Origin: Treponemataceae bacterium
GTDB taxonomy: Bacteria > Spirochaetota > Spirochaetia > Treponematales > Treponemataceae
Assembly (NCBI GenBank): GCA_024697985.1
Contig: JAILRX010000253.1
Location: 1-9,869, forward strand
Direction of reading: 5' to 3'
Length of the DNA stretch: 9,869 nt
Position 1 is the first letter of the stretch, and each line of letters opens with the position of its first letter. The notes below the pieces were generated by a model that was not told the DNA's origin, ran no database searches, and saw only the letters and a program-made list of their open reading frames with translations. The position numbers and the translations under genes were made by a program. This document shows, one piece after another, positions 1 through 6,993 of the stretch.

Positions 1-2853
1 GTATTCACTTGTTAAATTTTTTACCGCTTCTGTTTCGTCATCCTTCAAATCATTTAATGTATCTTCAAGTCCTGTCCATTCATCTATTTTCTCATACCAA
101 CTATCAACCTCTGTTTCAAAACTGGTAGACCAATCTTCCAAAGTCTCACTAACTTTCTTTAAGAATCCAAGAGACTTCAAATAATTTACGAATCCAACAA
201 TAGCCTTATGAAGCATGGTGAAAGGATAAAGAATAACTCTTATTGCATTTCCGAACATACTTATCAAATTAAGTAATGGATTGAATAATACTAATAATGT
301 ATAAACCGCTTCTGTTATATTGTTCAGAATTGATGTTATTATTTTTATAAACGGAGTAAGTACAGAAATAATCATGTTGAATAAATTGCCGATTAAACCA
401 CCTTCATCAACAACCATTTCCAAGAGGTCAAATATTTTCTGCAATGCAGGTTTCGCCTGTTTCATCATATCTGTAACTGGATTCATAACTTTGTCAAAGT
501 TATCAAACTCCTTACAAACGTTTACTATTGCACCAATAAGAGTTTCAATTATTGCTCCCCATAGACCACCACTCTCCAAACCTTGCATAAAGTTTGAAGC
601 ATCGCTAGAGTTTGCCATAAACTGTGCACCAGCAGATTTTCCTGCGTATGTTAGTGAATCTTCTCCTTCAAGATGTGTATACCAGTCTGTTACAGCACCA
701 GTAGCTTCTTCAATTTTAACTTTAAAATTGTTAATTTTATTACCCCAATCTTCAAGACTATACCCCAAGTTGTTAATGTAATAATTTTTCAAGTTATTAA
801 ATTCATTTTTTAATGCTTTCATTGTATTATCTTCTACATTAAAATCACCAAACTCTGTTAAAGCATCAAGAACTGTAATTATACCTTGAACTTTTTCATC
901 AAGTTGTTCTTCTGGGCTTTTTTTGTTACGATTTATTCCATACTCCTTATTTATGGTTTCTTTGTGTTGTTCTTTTGCTTTTTGCACATTCATCCATTTA
1001 GTTACCCATTCATCACCTGTTTTTCCAACTAATTCTTGTGCAGTTTTATCATCAAACTTGAAAACACTTTTTAATTCTTTTTGCCATTGTTTCATTTTTG
1101 ATAAATCTAAATCTAATTGAATATTATTTATTTTCTCTTGAATATAAGCAACGGTATCGTCAATTTGACGCTTTGTTACATCATCAAACTTAATCAGACT
1201 TCCGTCATTATTTTTCTGTCCGTTCAATCGAGTAAGTTCTTCTCTGTATTCAATTACAGTTTGTAAACTCTCCTGTAAAGTTTCCATTTCTTTCTGGGCT
1301 TTTGGAATTGTACTGTTATAGATTTCTGCAAATGTGTCAGAAAGAGTTTCTAAATTATTCATTTTTCTTGCAGTTGCAGTAAGTTCCTGTAACTTTTGTT
1401 CAGTTTCTTGTATAAGAGTATTATTTTCTTTTATCTTTGCTGAATATTCATCTGCTTCCTGTTTTAATTCTTTGATTTGTGTAGGAATATTGCCTTGTTT
1501 AATATAATCTGCATTACTCTTAAATTGTTTTGCTTTAATCTTTTCCAGTTCTTTTTCGAGTTTATATATTTCTCCTGTAACACGTTCTAAATTAGTCTGG
1601 TTTGTATTATCACTTTTTAAGCCAGTCAAAAAGTTTTTTAAACTCTCTATCTTTGCATTTCTTGAATCTTCTTGTGGTGTAATTCCAACACTTCTAAGGT
1701 TCTTACTATTCTCACTTGCAATTTTTACATTTTCAATTGACTTAGCAAGTTTTTCGGTTTGAATCTGTGCTTCTTCTGTATTCTTTTTATAAGAATAAAT
1801 AGCGGTTGCCGCTACAGTAATTCCTGCTACTGCAAGAACAGCCCAACCTTTCGGGCCACTAAGTATATTTATTGTTGTTAAATGCTTTATTACGGCAAGT
1901 AATTTTGGAATTATATTTACGGCTATAGTTGCTCCAATGCTTGCAAGCAGAGTTGCAAATGCCCCAGAAATAATAGCCTTTAATAACGGATTGTTGTTTG
2001 CTTTAAGAAGTACATCTGATACTGTTCCTATTGTATTTACCAATACATCAAGCACACCCTTATAAGCGTCTGCAAGTCCTGTAACTTCTGCAAAGTTTAC
2101 TGACAATTCTTTCAAATAATCTGAAACAAAGCCTTGCTTACCTTCAATTGTGTCATTGATATTGTTCATAGCGTTATAGAACTGACCGCCTGCTTTAGTC
2201 ATTTCTTCAAATGCTTTTGTAATATCATCTGCTGTTGCTATTCCTTGTACACCTATCTTTTTCAACATATCGTAGATAGGAACACCACGGGTTGCAATTT
2301 GCTGAATTGCCATAGCACTGGCTTTACCTGTACTCTGGATTTTAGAATATACACTTACAAGTTCAGCAAACTTTACCTTATCTCCTCCAGAGATATTTCC
2401 GAGCATCATCAATTTATCATTGATTGTATCTACATTTACACCAACATTTGCTAACTGTGTGAATGAGTTTGCGAGTTCATCAACACCAAATGTCGTTTCG
2501 TTAGATAATTTACGGAGTTCTTCAAACTTTTGTTTTCCCTTATCTGCGTCTTGAAAGAAAGTTTCAAGCCCTTTCTGCATCTGCTCAAAGTGTGCGTAAT
2601 TATTGATTGCACCACCTAAAGCACCAGAAAGAGCCTTTACAGTTCCGATAAGAGCCGTGATACCTGCAACTGCGGATAAAGCGGAAGGACTAAGCGACTT
2701 AAATACATCATCCAGAGAACTTACTGATTTTTCAGTTTTAGTTGCTTGGTCTGCTGATTCCTTTGCTTTTTTTTTGAAAATATCAAAGTTACCAGAAGCC
2801 TTTACTACACCGTCTGAATCAATTCTTAATACAAGTTCGCTTATATCTGCGCT
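1..2853 (-). CDS. Tail tape measure protein, AGC start inferred (3' end outside window)
   Basis: Sets tail length and lines the tail tube during assembly; its C-terminal part is ejected with the DNA. The frame is open for 951 codons from AGC at 2853-2851 to the window edge, so the C-terminus is missing. Residues about 90-140 (FEQMQK...LSNETTFGVDEL...LANVGV) match the N-terminal tape-measure domain. Hydrophobic helices lie near residues 290-320, 334-355 and 760-880, with a long Lys/Glu-rich coiled coil from about 385 to 600. Start: an in-frame TGA at 2859-2857 is followed by CTA, AGC, GCA, GAT. No ATG, GTG or TTG occurs until ATG at 2580, 91 codons in. AGGAG at 2866-2862 is 8 nt before AGC, and AGC overlaps the stop of the upstream chaperone gene by one base (TAAGC), just as neighbours overlap with TAATG. 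Reading AGC as the initiator gives X-ADISELVLRIDSDGV, a normal tape-measure N-terminus. The function is secure; the AGC start is inferred. Confidence 0.9.
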
Positions 2854-3709
2854 TAGTCATTCTCCTCGCTGATGTAAGAGCCACCTTCTTCATCACGCAT
2901 TTTTTTTATCTGGTTATTAGCCCAATTGTTACATTTCAAGATATAATCAATTTCAATCTGCTTGAAATCAATTTTTCTCATTATAGCATACGAATTGATG
3001 TCTGTCCAAGTCATTGTTTCGTGACAACAACTGTATATTTCCAAGAACGTATTGAAGATAAACATAAAACAAAAAGGAATGTCTGGGTCTTTCAGATACG
3101 CCAAGTTTGGCATTTCTTCAAGAACTTCCTCAAAACATTCCTTTCCTAAATCTTTTACTATTTGTTGTCTATCTTCTGCATTAGTCCTTGACACAAACTT
3201 ATCATCAACCTTTCGGCTTGTCGGATAATGCAGGAAGAAAAACTGTTCAATTGCTTTTTTTAGTTCTTCTTCCCTGCTGATAAAAAATTGCTACGGTCGT
3301 CAGAGTTTTCCTTGACCCAATCTTTAAGAGCAGGCATTTCCTTAATCAAATATTCTTTTGATTCATGGTCGTCTAAGATTGTTTTTCCATACAGTTCTAC
3401 TGGTTCATTTTCAACAACCTTTTTCTTTTTCCAGTCGTATGTTACAACCTTTCCCATACGAACAATTACGGCTTCATCCTGCTCATCAATTAGTTCATCG
3501 AGTTCATCTTCATCAAAACCCTTGTTGCCGTGTTTCTTTGTTGTTTTCATCAACTTGCGTAGTTTTTCACGCTCGTATTCTTTTACGCAATCAGAATCCT
3601 GTCCGAAAATCTGGATTGCCATTGGTAATTTTACACCATCAATGGCTACTGGAAGAATAACCCCTTCATCAGCCTGTTTTCTTGTTGCAAATGCACTTAA
3701 ATCTGCCAT
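2853..3709 (-). CDS. Tail assembly chaperone G-T fusion made by -1 frameshift
   Basis: In lambda-like tails a small fraction of ribosomes slip -1 near the end of G and make G-T, which coats the tape measure protein and recruits tube subunits. Here the G frame runs from ATG at 3709 to the heptamer U UUU UUA at 3287-3281 (143 residues through Leu). Slipping back one base continues with ATC at 3281 and stays open to TAA at 2855-2853, adding 142 residues for a product of about 285. The T part reads ISREEELKKAIEQ..., is acidic and Cys/Trp-containing, and ends SEEND. No ATG begins the T frame; a GTG at 3194 has no good Shine-Dalgarno and would lose about 29 residues of open frame. The position between the tube and tape measure genes is the classic one for this recoding. 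The frameshift is inferred from the slippery site and the open frame. Confidence 0.85.
2862..2866 (-). promoter_or_regulatory. Shine-Dalgarno AGGAG of the tape measure gene
   Basis: AGGAG sits inside the last codons of the chaperone T frame. It is 8 nt before the AGC at 2853-2851 but only 1 nt before the out-of-frame ATG at 2860-2858. That ATG opens a reading frame of only 13 codons. The spacing therefore favours initiation at AGC. Confidence 0.65.
3260..3709 (-). CDS. Tail assembly chaperone G (149 aa)
   Basis: Zero-frame product of the chaperone locus, the likely major form. It begins MADLSAFATRKQADEG at ATG 3709, with GAGG about 12 nt upstream. The middle is very acidic (residues about 64-76, rich in Asp and Glu) and follows a Lys-rich stretch, as is common in these chaperones. 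The protein ends NFLSAGKKN just past the slippery site. It is thought to bind the tape measure protein with the G-T form during tail assembly and to be absent from the mature virion. Assignment rests on length, position directly before the tape measure gene, and the frameshift signal rather than on a strong sequence motif. Confidence 0.8.
   Translation of the reverse strand: MADLSAFATRKQADEGVILPVAIDGVKLPMAIQIFGQDSDCVKEYEREKLRKLMKTTKKHGNKGFDEDELDELIDEQDEAVIVRMGKVVTYDWKKKKVVENEPVELYGKTILDDHESKEYLIKEMPALKDWVKENSDDRSNFLSAGKKN
3281..3287 (-). promoter_or_regulatory. -1 frameshift slippery site U UUU UUA
   Basis: The heptamer is in register with the G frame (AAT TTT TTA). Both tRNAs can re-pair after a -1 slip (TTT TTT), moving ribosomes into the T frame seven codons before the G stop at 3262-3260. 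It matches the canonical X XXY YYZ pattern. I see no strong hairpin directly downstream. Confidence 0.85.
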
Positions 3710-3751
3710 ATCTGCTTATTTCCTCTCATTAGCAATGATTTTATATTACCC

Positions 3752-3788
3752 AAGCCCATAGGATGCGTTATACGCAAGATATGGGCTT
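3752..3788 (-). other. Intergenic hairpin between membrane protein and chaperone G
   Basis: A 9-bp perfect outer stem (AAGCCCATA with TATGGGCTT) encloses a symmetric 3-nt internal loop and a 5-bp inner stem (TGCGT with ACGCA) closed by a 3-nt loop. No U-tract follows, so it is not a classic terminator. A further GGGCTTAT lies beside it at 3792-3799. It may be a processing site or an mRNA-stability element that sets chaperone expression. Confidence 0.6.
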
Positions 3789-3796
3789 ATCTGGGC

Positions 3797-4132
3797 TTAT
3801 TTCTTTTCAATAACCTTTACAGAAACAATTCCTAAAATAATAGAAAGCAAAGTTGTTACTGCACCTGCGATAAGTGTAAACATATTCTTTTCAATTCCAC
3901 CTACGCAAAACAAACATCCAGAAATACTGGCAAGGACAATACAAACAATTGTATGCCAACCAAACTTATCTTTGGCTTTCTGTTCCTTTACTGCACCAAT
4001 AACAAGTGCTGTAAATCCAAATGCACCAAGTCCAATCTGAACAAGAGTATCTCCTTTAAAATCAAAGAAGAATCCGATTGCAACTGAAAGTGCAAAACAG
4101 ATTGCACCAATAATTCCCCAAGTCTTATTCAT
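3797..4132 (-). CDS. Small four-helix membrane protein of unknown function
   Basis: 111 residues with four hydrophobic segments at about 4-24, 30-49, 59-79 and 85-107, joined by short charged loops (KEQKAKDKFG between helices 2 and 3). The C-terminus is basic (VIEKK). The start is ATG at 4132 with a strong GGAGG about 8 nt upstream, only 26 nt after the tRNA 3' end, so tRNA and mRNA probably share a transcript. A membrane protein between tail tube and chaperone is unusual. A holin would fit by size, but holins normally sit with an endolysin and none is visible here; a superinfection-exclusion role is another option. I do not recognise a family. Confidence 0.75.
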   Translation of the reverse strand: MNKTWGIIGAICFALSVAIGFFFDFKGDTLVQIGLGAFGFTALVIGAVKEQKAKDKFGWHTIVCIVLASISGCLFCVGGIEKNMFTLIAGAVTTLLSIILGIVSVKVIEKK

Positions 4133-4158
4133 TTGTCATTCCTCCTATGAATGATTTA

Positions 4159-4230
4159 TAGCGGAGCAGGGAATCGAACCCCGAGAGAGTGGCAAGCGCC
4201 CACTTATGTTAACCGTTACATCACTCCGCG
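4159..4230 (-). tRNA. Initiator-like tRNA with GCU anticodon (reads AGC)
   Basis: 72 nt that fold as a full cloverleaf. The 5' strand of the acceptor is CGCGGAG and the 3' strand CTCCGCT, giving six pairs and an unpaired C1 x U72, the place where bacterial initiator tRNAs have C1 x A72. G2-C71, C3-G70 and G4-C69 equal the formylase determinants of the E. coli initiator, and A73 is present. U8, A14, G18, G19, A21 and the TTCGATT T-loop are in their standard places. D-stem is ATGT/ACAT. The anticodon stem AGTGG/CCACT keeps two of the three initiator G-C pairs (G30-C40, G31-C39). Loop GCGCTTG puts GCU at 34-36 (4197-4195). Oddities are C33 instead of U33, U37, U11-A24 (elongator-like), a 4-nt variable loop and no encoded CCA. 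A serine tRNA would have a long variable arm, so serine charging is doubtful. The fold is clear; the initiator role is inferred. Confidence 0.85.
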
Positions 4231-4248
4231 GTAAAGGAGCATTTCTTT

Positions 4249-4272
4249 TTAGTCTGCACGCACAAAAGACAT
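4249..4272 (-). other. Possible 7-residue leader peptide upstream of the tRNA
   Basis: ATG at 4272 starts MSFVRAD and stops at TAA 4251-4249, 18 nt before the tRNA. A GGAGG lies 8 nt upstream, an ideal Shine-Dalgarno, flanked by CTGG and CCAG that could form a weak stem around it. It could be a translated leader or a remnant of a gene replaced by the tRNA. Only the ribosome-binding site supports it. Confidence 0.25.
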
Positions 4273-4296
4273 CTGGTGTTTCCTCCGCCAGTAGGT

Positions 4297-4323
4297 AAAA
4301 AACGGCTCATTAAGGCGAGCCGT
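4297..4323 (-). terminator. Rho-independent terminator after tail tube gene
   Basis: On the minus strand ACGGCTC and GAGCCGT form a 7-bp GC-rich stem with an 8-nt loop, followed by TTTTTT. It begins about 10 nt after the tail tube stop codon. The tRNA, membrane protein, chaperone and tape measure genes would then need readthrough or their own promoter. I see no clear -10/-35 pair between it and the tRNA. Confidence 0.85.
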
Positions 4324-4332
4324 TCAGCCCTT

Positions 4333-5610
4333 TTATTCGTTAGAAACTGTAATCGTACAAGACTGATTAGCAGTTGCTGTTGTGCTTCCTGTTGCAGAAG
4401 CGTTTGTATTGGTTGCAATAACTTTGTAAACAACCGCACCTTCGCTTGATACATCTGGTGTGTATGTCGCAGAAGTTGCTCCTTCGATTGCTACATCATC
4501 TGCATACCACTGATAAGTTACAGTTCCACCGTCTGTTACTGTCGCAGTACCGTCTAGTGCTGTAGGAGTATCAGAAGTGTCGTAAGAAGCATCTGCAAGT
4601 TCGTTGCTGAATGTTGGAGTTTCAGCATCTACTGGAAGAACTCCGCCTGTAACTTCCTTTTCCAATTTCAAATCTGTTACTGCATTTACTTGGAATCCGA
4701 CAGAGAATTGCAACTTGTTACCGTTCTTGCTTTCGCTTGGTGCTTTCAAGTGTACGTTCAATGTAAGTGTATAAGAGGTTGTTACACCGTTTACTTCACG
4801 CTGAACACGTACCTGCAATACCTTGTCACTTCCTGCAACTGCATCGTTGTAAATCTGATGTCCGAGGTCATCAACGTTGTATACGTCAAAAGAACCGTCT
4901 ACCAAGAAGTCTCCGAGAGAGTTTTCGATAGATTCATCTTCGAACAAAGCAGGAGTTCTTTCCAAGTTGTTGTTGATAGAAATACTCATGCTTGGCGACT
5001 GTCGGACTGCAACAAGAGTTCCTACTGAATCACCGTATTTCAACCAACCTTTCTTTGTAAGGAATGACTTTCCTGTCATTGGCTGTTCGTAAGACAGTTC
5101 GTGGTTGTCGTATTCTGTTGGTTCAACAAATACCTTTGGCGGATTGTTTGAACCCATAAGATTCCATGTCAGTTTTACAAAAGCGTCTGTCTGGAAATCC
5201 ATTGTAAGTTGATTTACATACTGCTTTTCATACATCTGCCATGCAATAGGTGCTTGAGGATATTTCTTCACCATTAAGAAAGCCTTAATAGAGTCTCCGA
5301 GTGTAAGTGATTTTTTACTTGCACTTTCTGTTACCCAGTTGCCACAGAACGCACCTGCAAACAAGTCATCCTGTTCACCGTCTACGTTCCATTCTGTTAC
5401 AATGTCACCTGCATTTGATTCTGTTCCTACTTCTGGAGTAGAAGGAATACGTGAATCTGGCAGAATAATATCTGATGTGATTTCTTCTGCTGTTCCTGCC
5501 ACAGAGTTGTCAGAAACACGTCTTGGAATCAATGCAATTGCACCTGTCTTAATTTCACCCAGAAAAGTAGTGAAATAAGTCTTAATCTTGTTTGTAATAG
5601 CGTTACTGCT
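4333..5610 (-). CDS. Major tail tube protein with C-terminal Ig-like domain, AGC start inferred
   Basis: Builds the tail tube. Residues about 1-320 resemble phage tail tube proteins: SVAGTAEEI near the start, then VTEWNVDGEQDD, LTLGDSIKAFLMVKKYP, and a membrane-free beta-rich body. Residues about 335-420 form an Ig-like domain (VTYQWYADDVAIEGATSATYTPD, then VVYKVIATN), a decoration often fused to tube proteins and thought to bind host surface sugars. The frame starts after TAG 5616-5614, the stop of the upstream gene: CAA, AGC, AGT, AAC, GCT. No ATG or GTG occurs; TTG at 5532 would delete 26 residues and has no good Shine-Dalgarno. AGGAG at 5621-5617 is 6 nt before AGC at 5610-5608, giving X-SNAITNKIKTYF and 425 residues. 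The family call is firm; the AGC start is inferred. A terminator follows. Confidence 0.9.
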   Translation of the reverse strand, partial: SSNAITNKIKTYFTTFLGEIKTGAIALIPRRVSDNSVAGTAEEITSDIILPDSRIPSTPEVGTESNAGDIVTEWNVDGEQDDLFAGAFCGNWVTESASKKSLTLGDSIKAFLMVKKYPQAPIAWQMYEKQYVNQLTMDFQTDAFVKLTWNLMGSNNPPKVFVEPTEYDNHELSYEQPMTGKSFLTKKGWLKYGDSVGTLVAVRQSPSMSISINNNLERTPALFEDESIENSLGDFLVDGSFDVYNVDDLGHQIYNDAVAGSDKVLQVRVQREVNGVTTSYTLTLNVHLKAPSESKNGNKLQFSVGFQVNAVTDLKLEKEVTGGVLPVDAETPTFSNELADASYDTSDTPTALDGTATVTDGGTVTYQWYADDVAIEGATSATYTPDVSSEGAVVYKVIATNTNASATGSTTATANQSCTITVSNE

Positions 5611-5613
5611 TTG

Positions 5614-6051
5614 CTACTCCTTATCAATATCTGCTTCCCAGTTAATCGCTACCTGTAAGCGGTAACTGTCTGCATCATTTCCTTTTGTTGATATGTAGAC
5701 TTTCATAATGTCTACATAGTCCAGTTCAGCATCGTTGAATAGCCTTGCTATTGCTTTATACTTTGCTTTAACTTCTGTTTCTTTTTTATCCACTGGTGCA
5801 TATATATCAATATACAAAACACCGTAGAATCTATTTTGACTGTCTTTTCCAAGTGACGCATCGCTAGGCTCGTCACTTCTAAAAGTCAAATCAAACCAAC
5901 GTTTGTCATTTGGAACAGAAAAAGTAGTGTTTGGAAAATGTACGTTTGTATATTCTCCTTTACTATTCTGTTTCAAATACTGCTTGCCAGAAGAAGTGTT
6001 AAGTTCTTTGAACTTATCAAACAGAATCTCTTGAATGTCAAACTCTGTCAT
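5614..6051 (-). CDS. Tail terminator-like protein (DUF4128-type)
   Basis: 145 residues that resemble DUF4128/gpU-like proteins, which cap the tail and join it to the head. It begins MTEFDIQEILFDKFKEL and has a central WFDLTFRSDEPSDASLG then a beta-rich stretch (FYGVLYIDIYAPVDKKETE) followed by a helix with AIARLFN, the usual alpha/beta layout. ATG at 6051 overlaps the upstream stop as ATGA, so translation is coupled. It stops at TAG with the tail tube Shine-Dalgarno inside its last codons. Position between the gp10-like gene and the tube gene agrees with the terminator role. Confidence 0.75.
   Translation of the reverse strand: MTEFDIQEILFDKFKELNTSSGKQYLKQNSKGEYTNVHFPNTTFSVPNDKRWFDLTFRSDEPSDASLGKDSQNRFYGVLYIDIYAPVDKKETEVKAKYKAIARLFNDAELDYVDIMKVYISTKGNDADSYRLQVAINWEADIDKE
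5617..5621 (-). promoter_or_regulatory. Shine-Dalgarno AGGAG of the tail tube gene
   Basis: Lies in the last codons of the upstream tail terminator gene (AAG GAG TAG). The only in-frame codons at usable distance are CAA (3 nt) and AGC (6 nt). Together with the tRNA this points to AGC as the start. Confidence 0.65.
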
Positions 6052-6482
6052 TTCTTCACACTCCTTACAGCCGCATTAAATATCTGTTCACTATTAGCAA
6101 GTGTTACACCAACCATTCCTTCTGGTGCTTGCTTACTAAATCCGTTTACTGTTTTACCACCGTCTTTTTCTGGCTTCTTTGGAAATCCACCATATTCAAG
6201 GGTGGTAATATATGGCAGGTTATTGCTGATATAAATGCTCTCGTCACCTTTTGGGTCTGGCATTTTATCTTTCGATTTCGGAGTTTTCCTGCCACTCTCC
6301 GTTTCCGATTTATCTGGAGAACCTACTGAAACATTCCAGTTTGCTCTGGCTCTACCAGTATCGTATGGCGTTTTCTTCACAATCGAACTGTATAATCCAA
6401 ATGCGTATGCTTTACGAACCTCACGTATTTCTACTTCTTTGTCCTTGCAATACTTATTCAAATCAACAGTCCAGTGTGCCAT
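6048..6482 (-). CDS. HK97 gp10-like neck or tail-completion protein
   Basis: 144 residues. The core at about 32-51 (YSSIVKKTPYDTGRARANWN) is the signature of HK97 gp10-like proteins: hydrophobic helix, then TP.DTG.aR.NW. The later ITTLEYGGFPKKP is the second conserved block of the family. The protein acts at the head-tail junction and is needed for joining or completing the tail. ATG at 6482 has AGGAG 9 nt upstream and overlaps the upstream stop as TAATG. Confidence 0.88.
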   Translation of the reverse strand: MAHWTVDLNKYCKDKEVEIREVRKAYAFGLYSSIVKKTPYDTGRARANWNVSVGSPDKSETESGRKTPKSKDKMPDPKGDESIYISNNLPYITTLEYGGFPKKPEKDGGKTVNGFSKQAPEGMVGVTLANSEQIFNAAVRSVKK

Positions 6483-6643
6483 TATTTCTTTCTCCTATAA
6501 AAAATAAGTTTCATAGCAAATGCAAAACGATATTTGAATGGAGAGTTCAAAAGTTCTCGTACAAGATTGTCTGCAACTGCTTGATTGTTTCTAATCAAGT
6601 GATTTACTTCCTTTCTAATTCGTCTGTCTGTCTTTCCACTCAT
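6482..6643 (-). CDS. 53-residue basic protein of unknown function
   Basis: Starts MSGKTDRRIRKEVNHL and ends YRRKK, strongly basic at both ends, with one amphipathic helix and an aromatic stretch (FKYRFAFAMKLIFY) near the C-terminus. ATG at 6643 overlaps the stop of the upstream gene as TAATG, and its own stop overlaps the next start the same way, so it is locked into the operon and translationally coupled on both sides. The preceding Shine-Dalgarno is weak (AGGCGAG). Tight overlaps support a real gene. I recognise no family. Confidence 0.7.
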   Translation of the reverse strand: MSGKTDRRIRKEVNHLIRNNQAVADNLVRELLNSPFKYRFAFAMKLIFYRRKK

Positions 6644-6993
6644 TATCTCGCCTGTATATTATAAAATATTGCTGTTTTTCCGTTAGGATTCATAGCCTTT
6701 ACATCAATTACTGTGTAATCATTTCCTTGAAACTTCACAGTATCATTACTCTTTGGCTCTCCATTTACGGATGCCATAAACAAAACATCGCCAAACTTAA
6801 TGTTTGTTCCGTCTATATTTCTCTGGTCGAAATTACGCTGGATTGCATATCCAGTAATTTCTACAGTTGTTTCCTCGTATTCGTCAGTTTCATCATTGTA
6901 TTGTGATTGTTCTATTCGGTTTATGATAATTGGTGAGCCATAAGTCTTTAACTTACTTCTCGCTTTATCTGCGTACTTCTGGTAATCTTTCAT
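6643..6993 (-). CDS. Head-closure (stopper) protein
   Basis: 116 residues, mostly beta-strand: IIINRIEQSQYNDETDEYEE, then GYAIQRNF, GDVLFMASVNGEP, DTVKFQGNDYTVIDVKAMNPNG. This is the small beta-barrel pattern of phage head-tail stoppers, in which the DYTVIDV strand and following loop are typical. The protein binds the adaptor ring and closes the DNA channel until the tail attaches. ATG at 6993 overlaps the upstream stop as ATGA. Assignment rests on fold-like pattern and gene order. Confidence 0.7.
   Translation of the reverse strand: MKDYQKYADKARSKLKTYGSPIIINRIEQSQYNDETDEYEETTVEITGYAIQRNFDQRNIDGTNIKFGDVLFMASVNGEPKSNDTVKFQGNDYTVIDVKAMNPNGKTAIFYNIQAR

Noticed and set aside
2851..2862. Frameshift from the chaperone T frame into the tape measure frame, or start at ATG 2860-2858
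   Set aside because: No slippery sequence is present, a TGA at 2859-2857 blocks the tape measure frame upstream, and ATG 2860 opens only 13 codons and is 1 nt from AGGAG.
2853..3194. Chaperone T as a separate gene starting at GTG 3194
   Set aside because: The frame is open upstream to the U UUU UUA site, which is the conserved way this part is made.
4159..4230. Ordinary tRNA-Ser (GCU)
   Set aside because: The variable loop is 4 nt, whereas serine tRNAs have a long variable arm; the acceptor has an initiator-type 1-72 mismatch.
4333..6051. Readthrough of the TAG at 5616-5614 to fuse the tail terminator and tail tube proteins in frame
   Set aside because: The frames do match, but it would not explain the coat and tape measure genes, the Shine-Dalgarno sits at the junction, and another TAG in the window (7519-7517) is followed directly by TAA, so TAG is a stop here.
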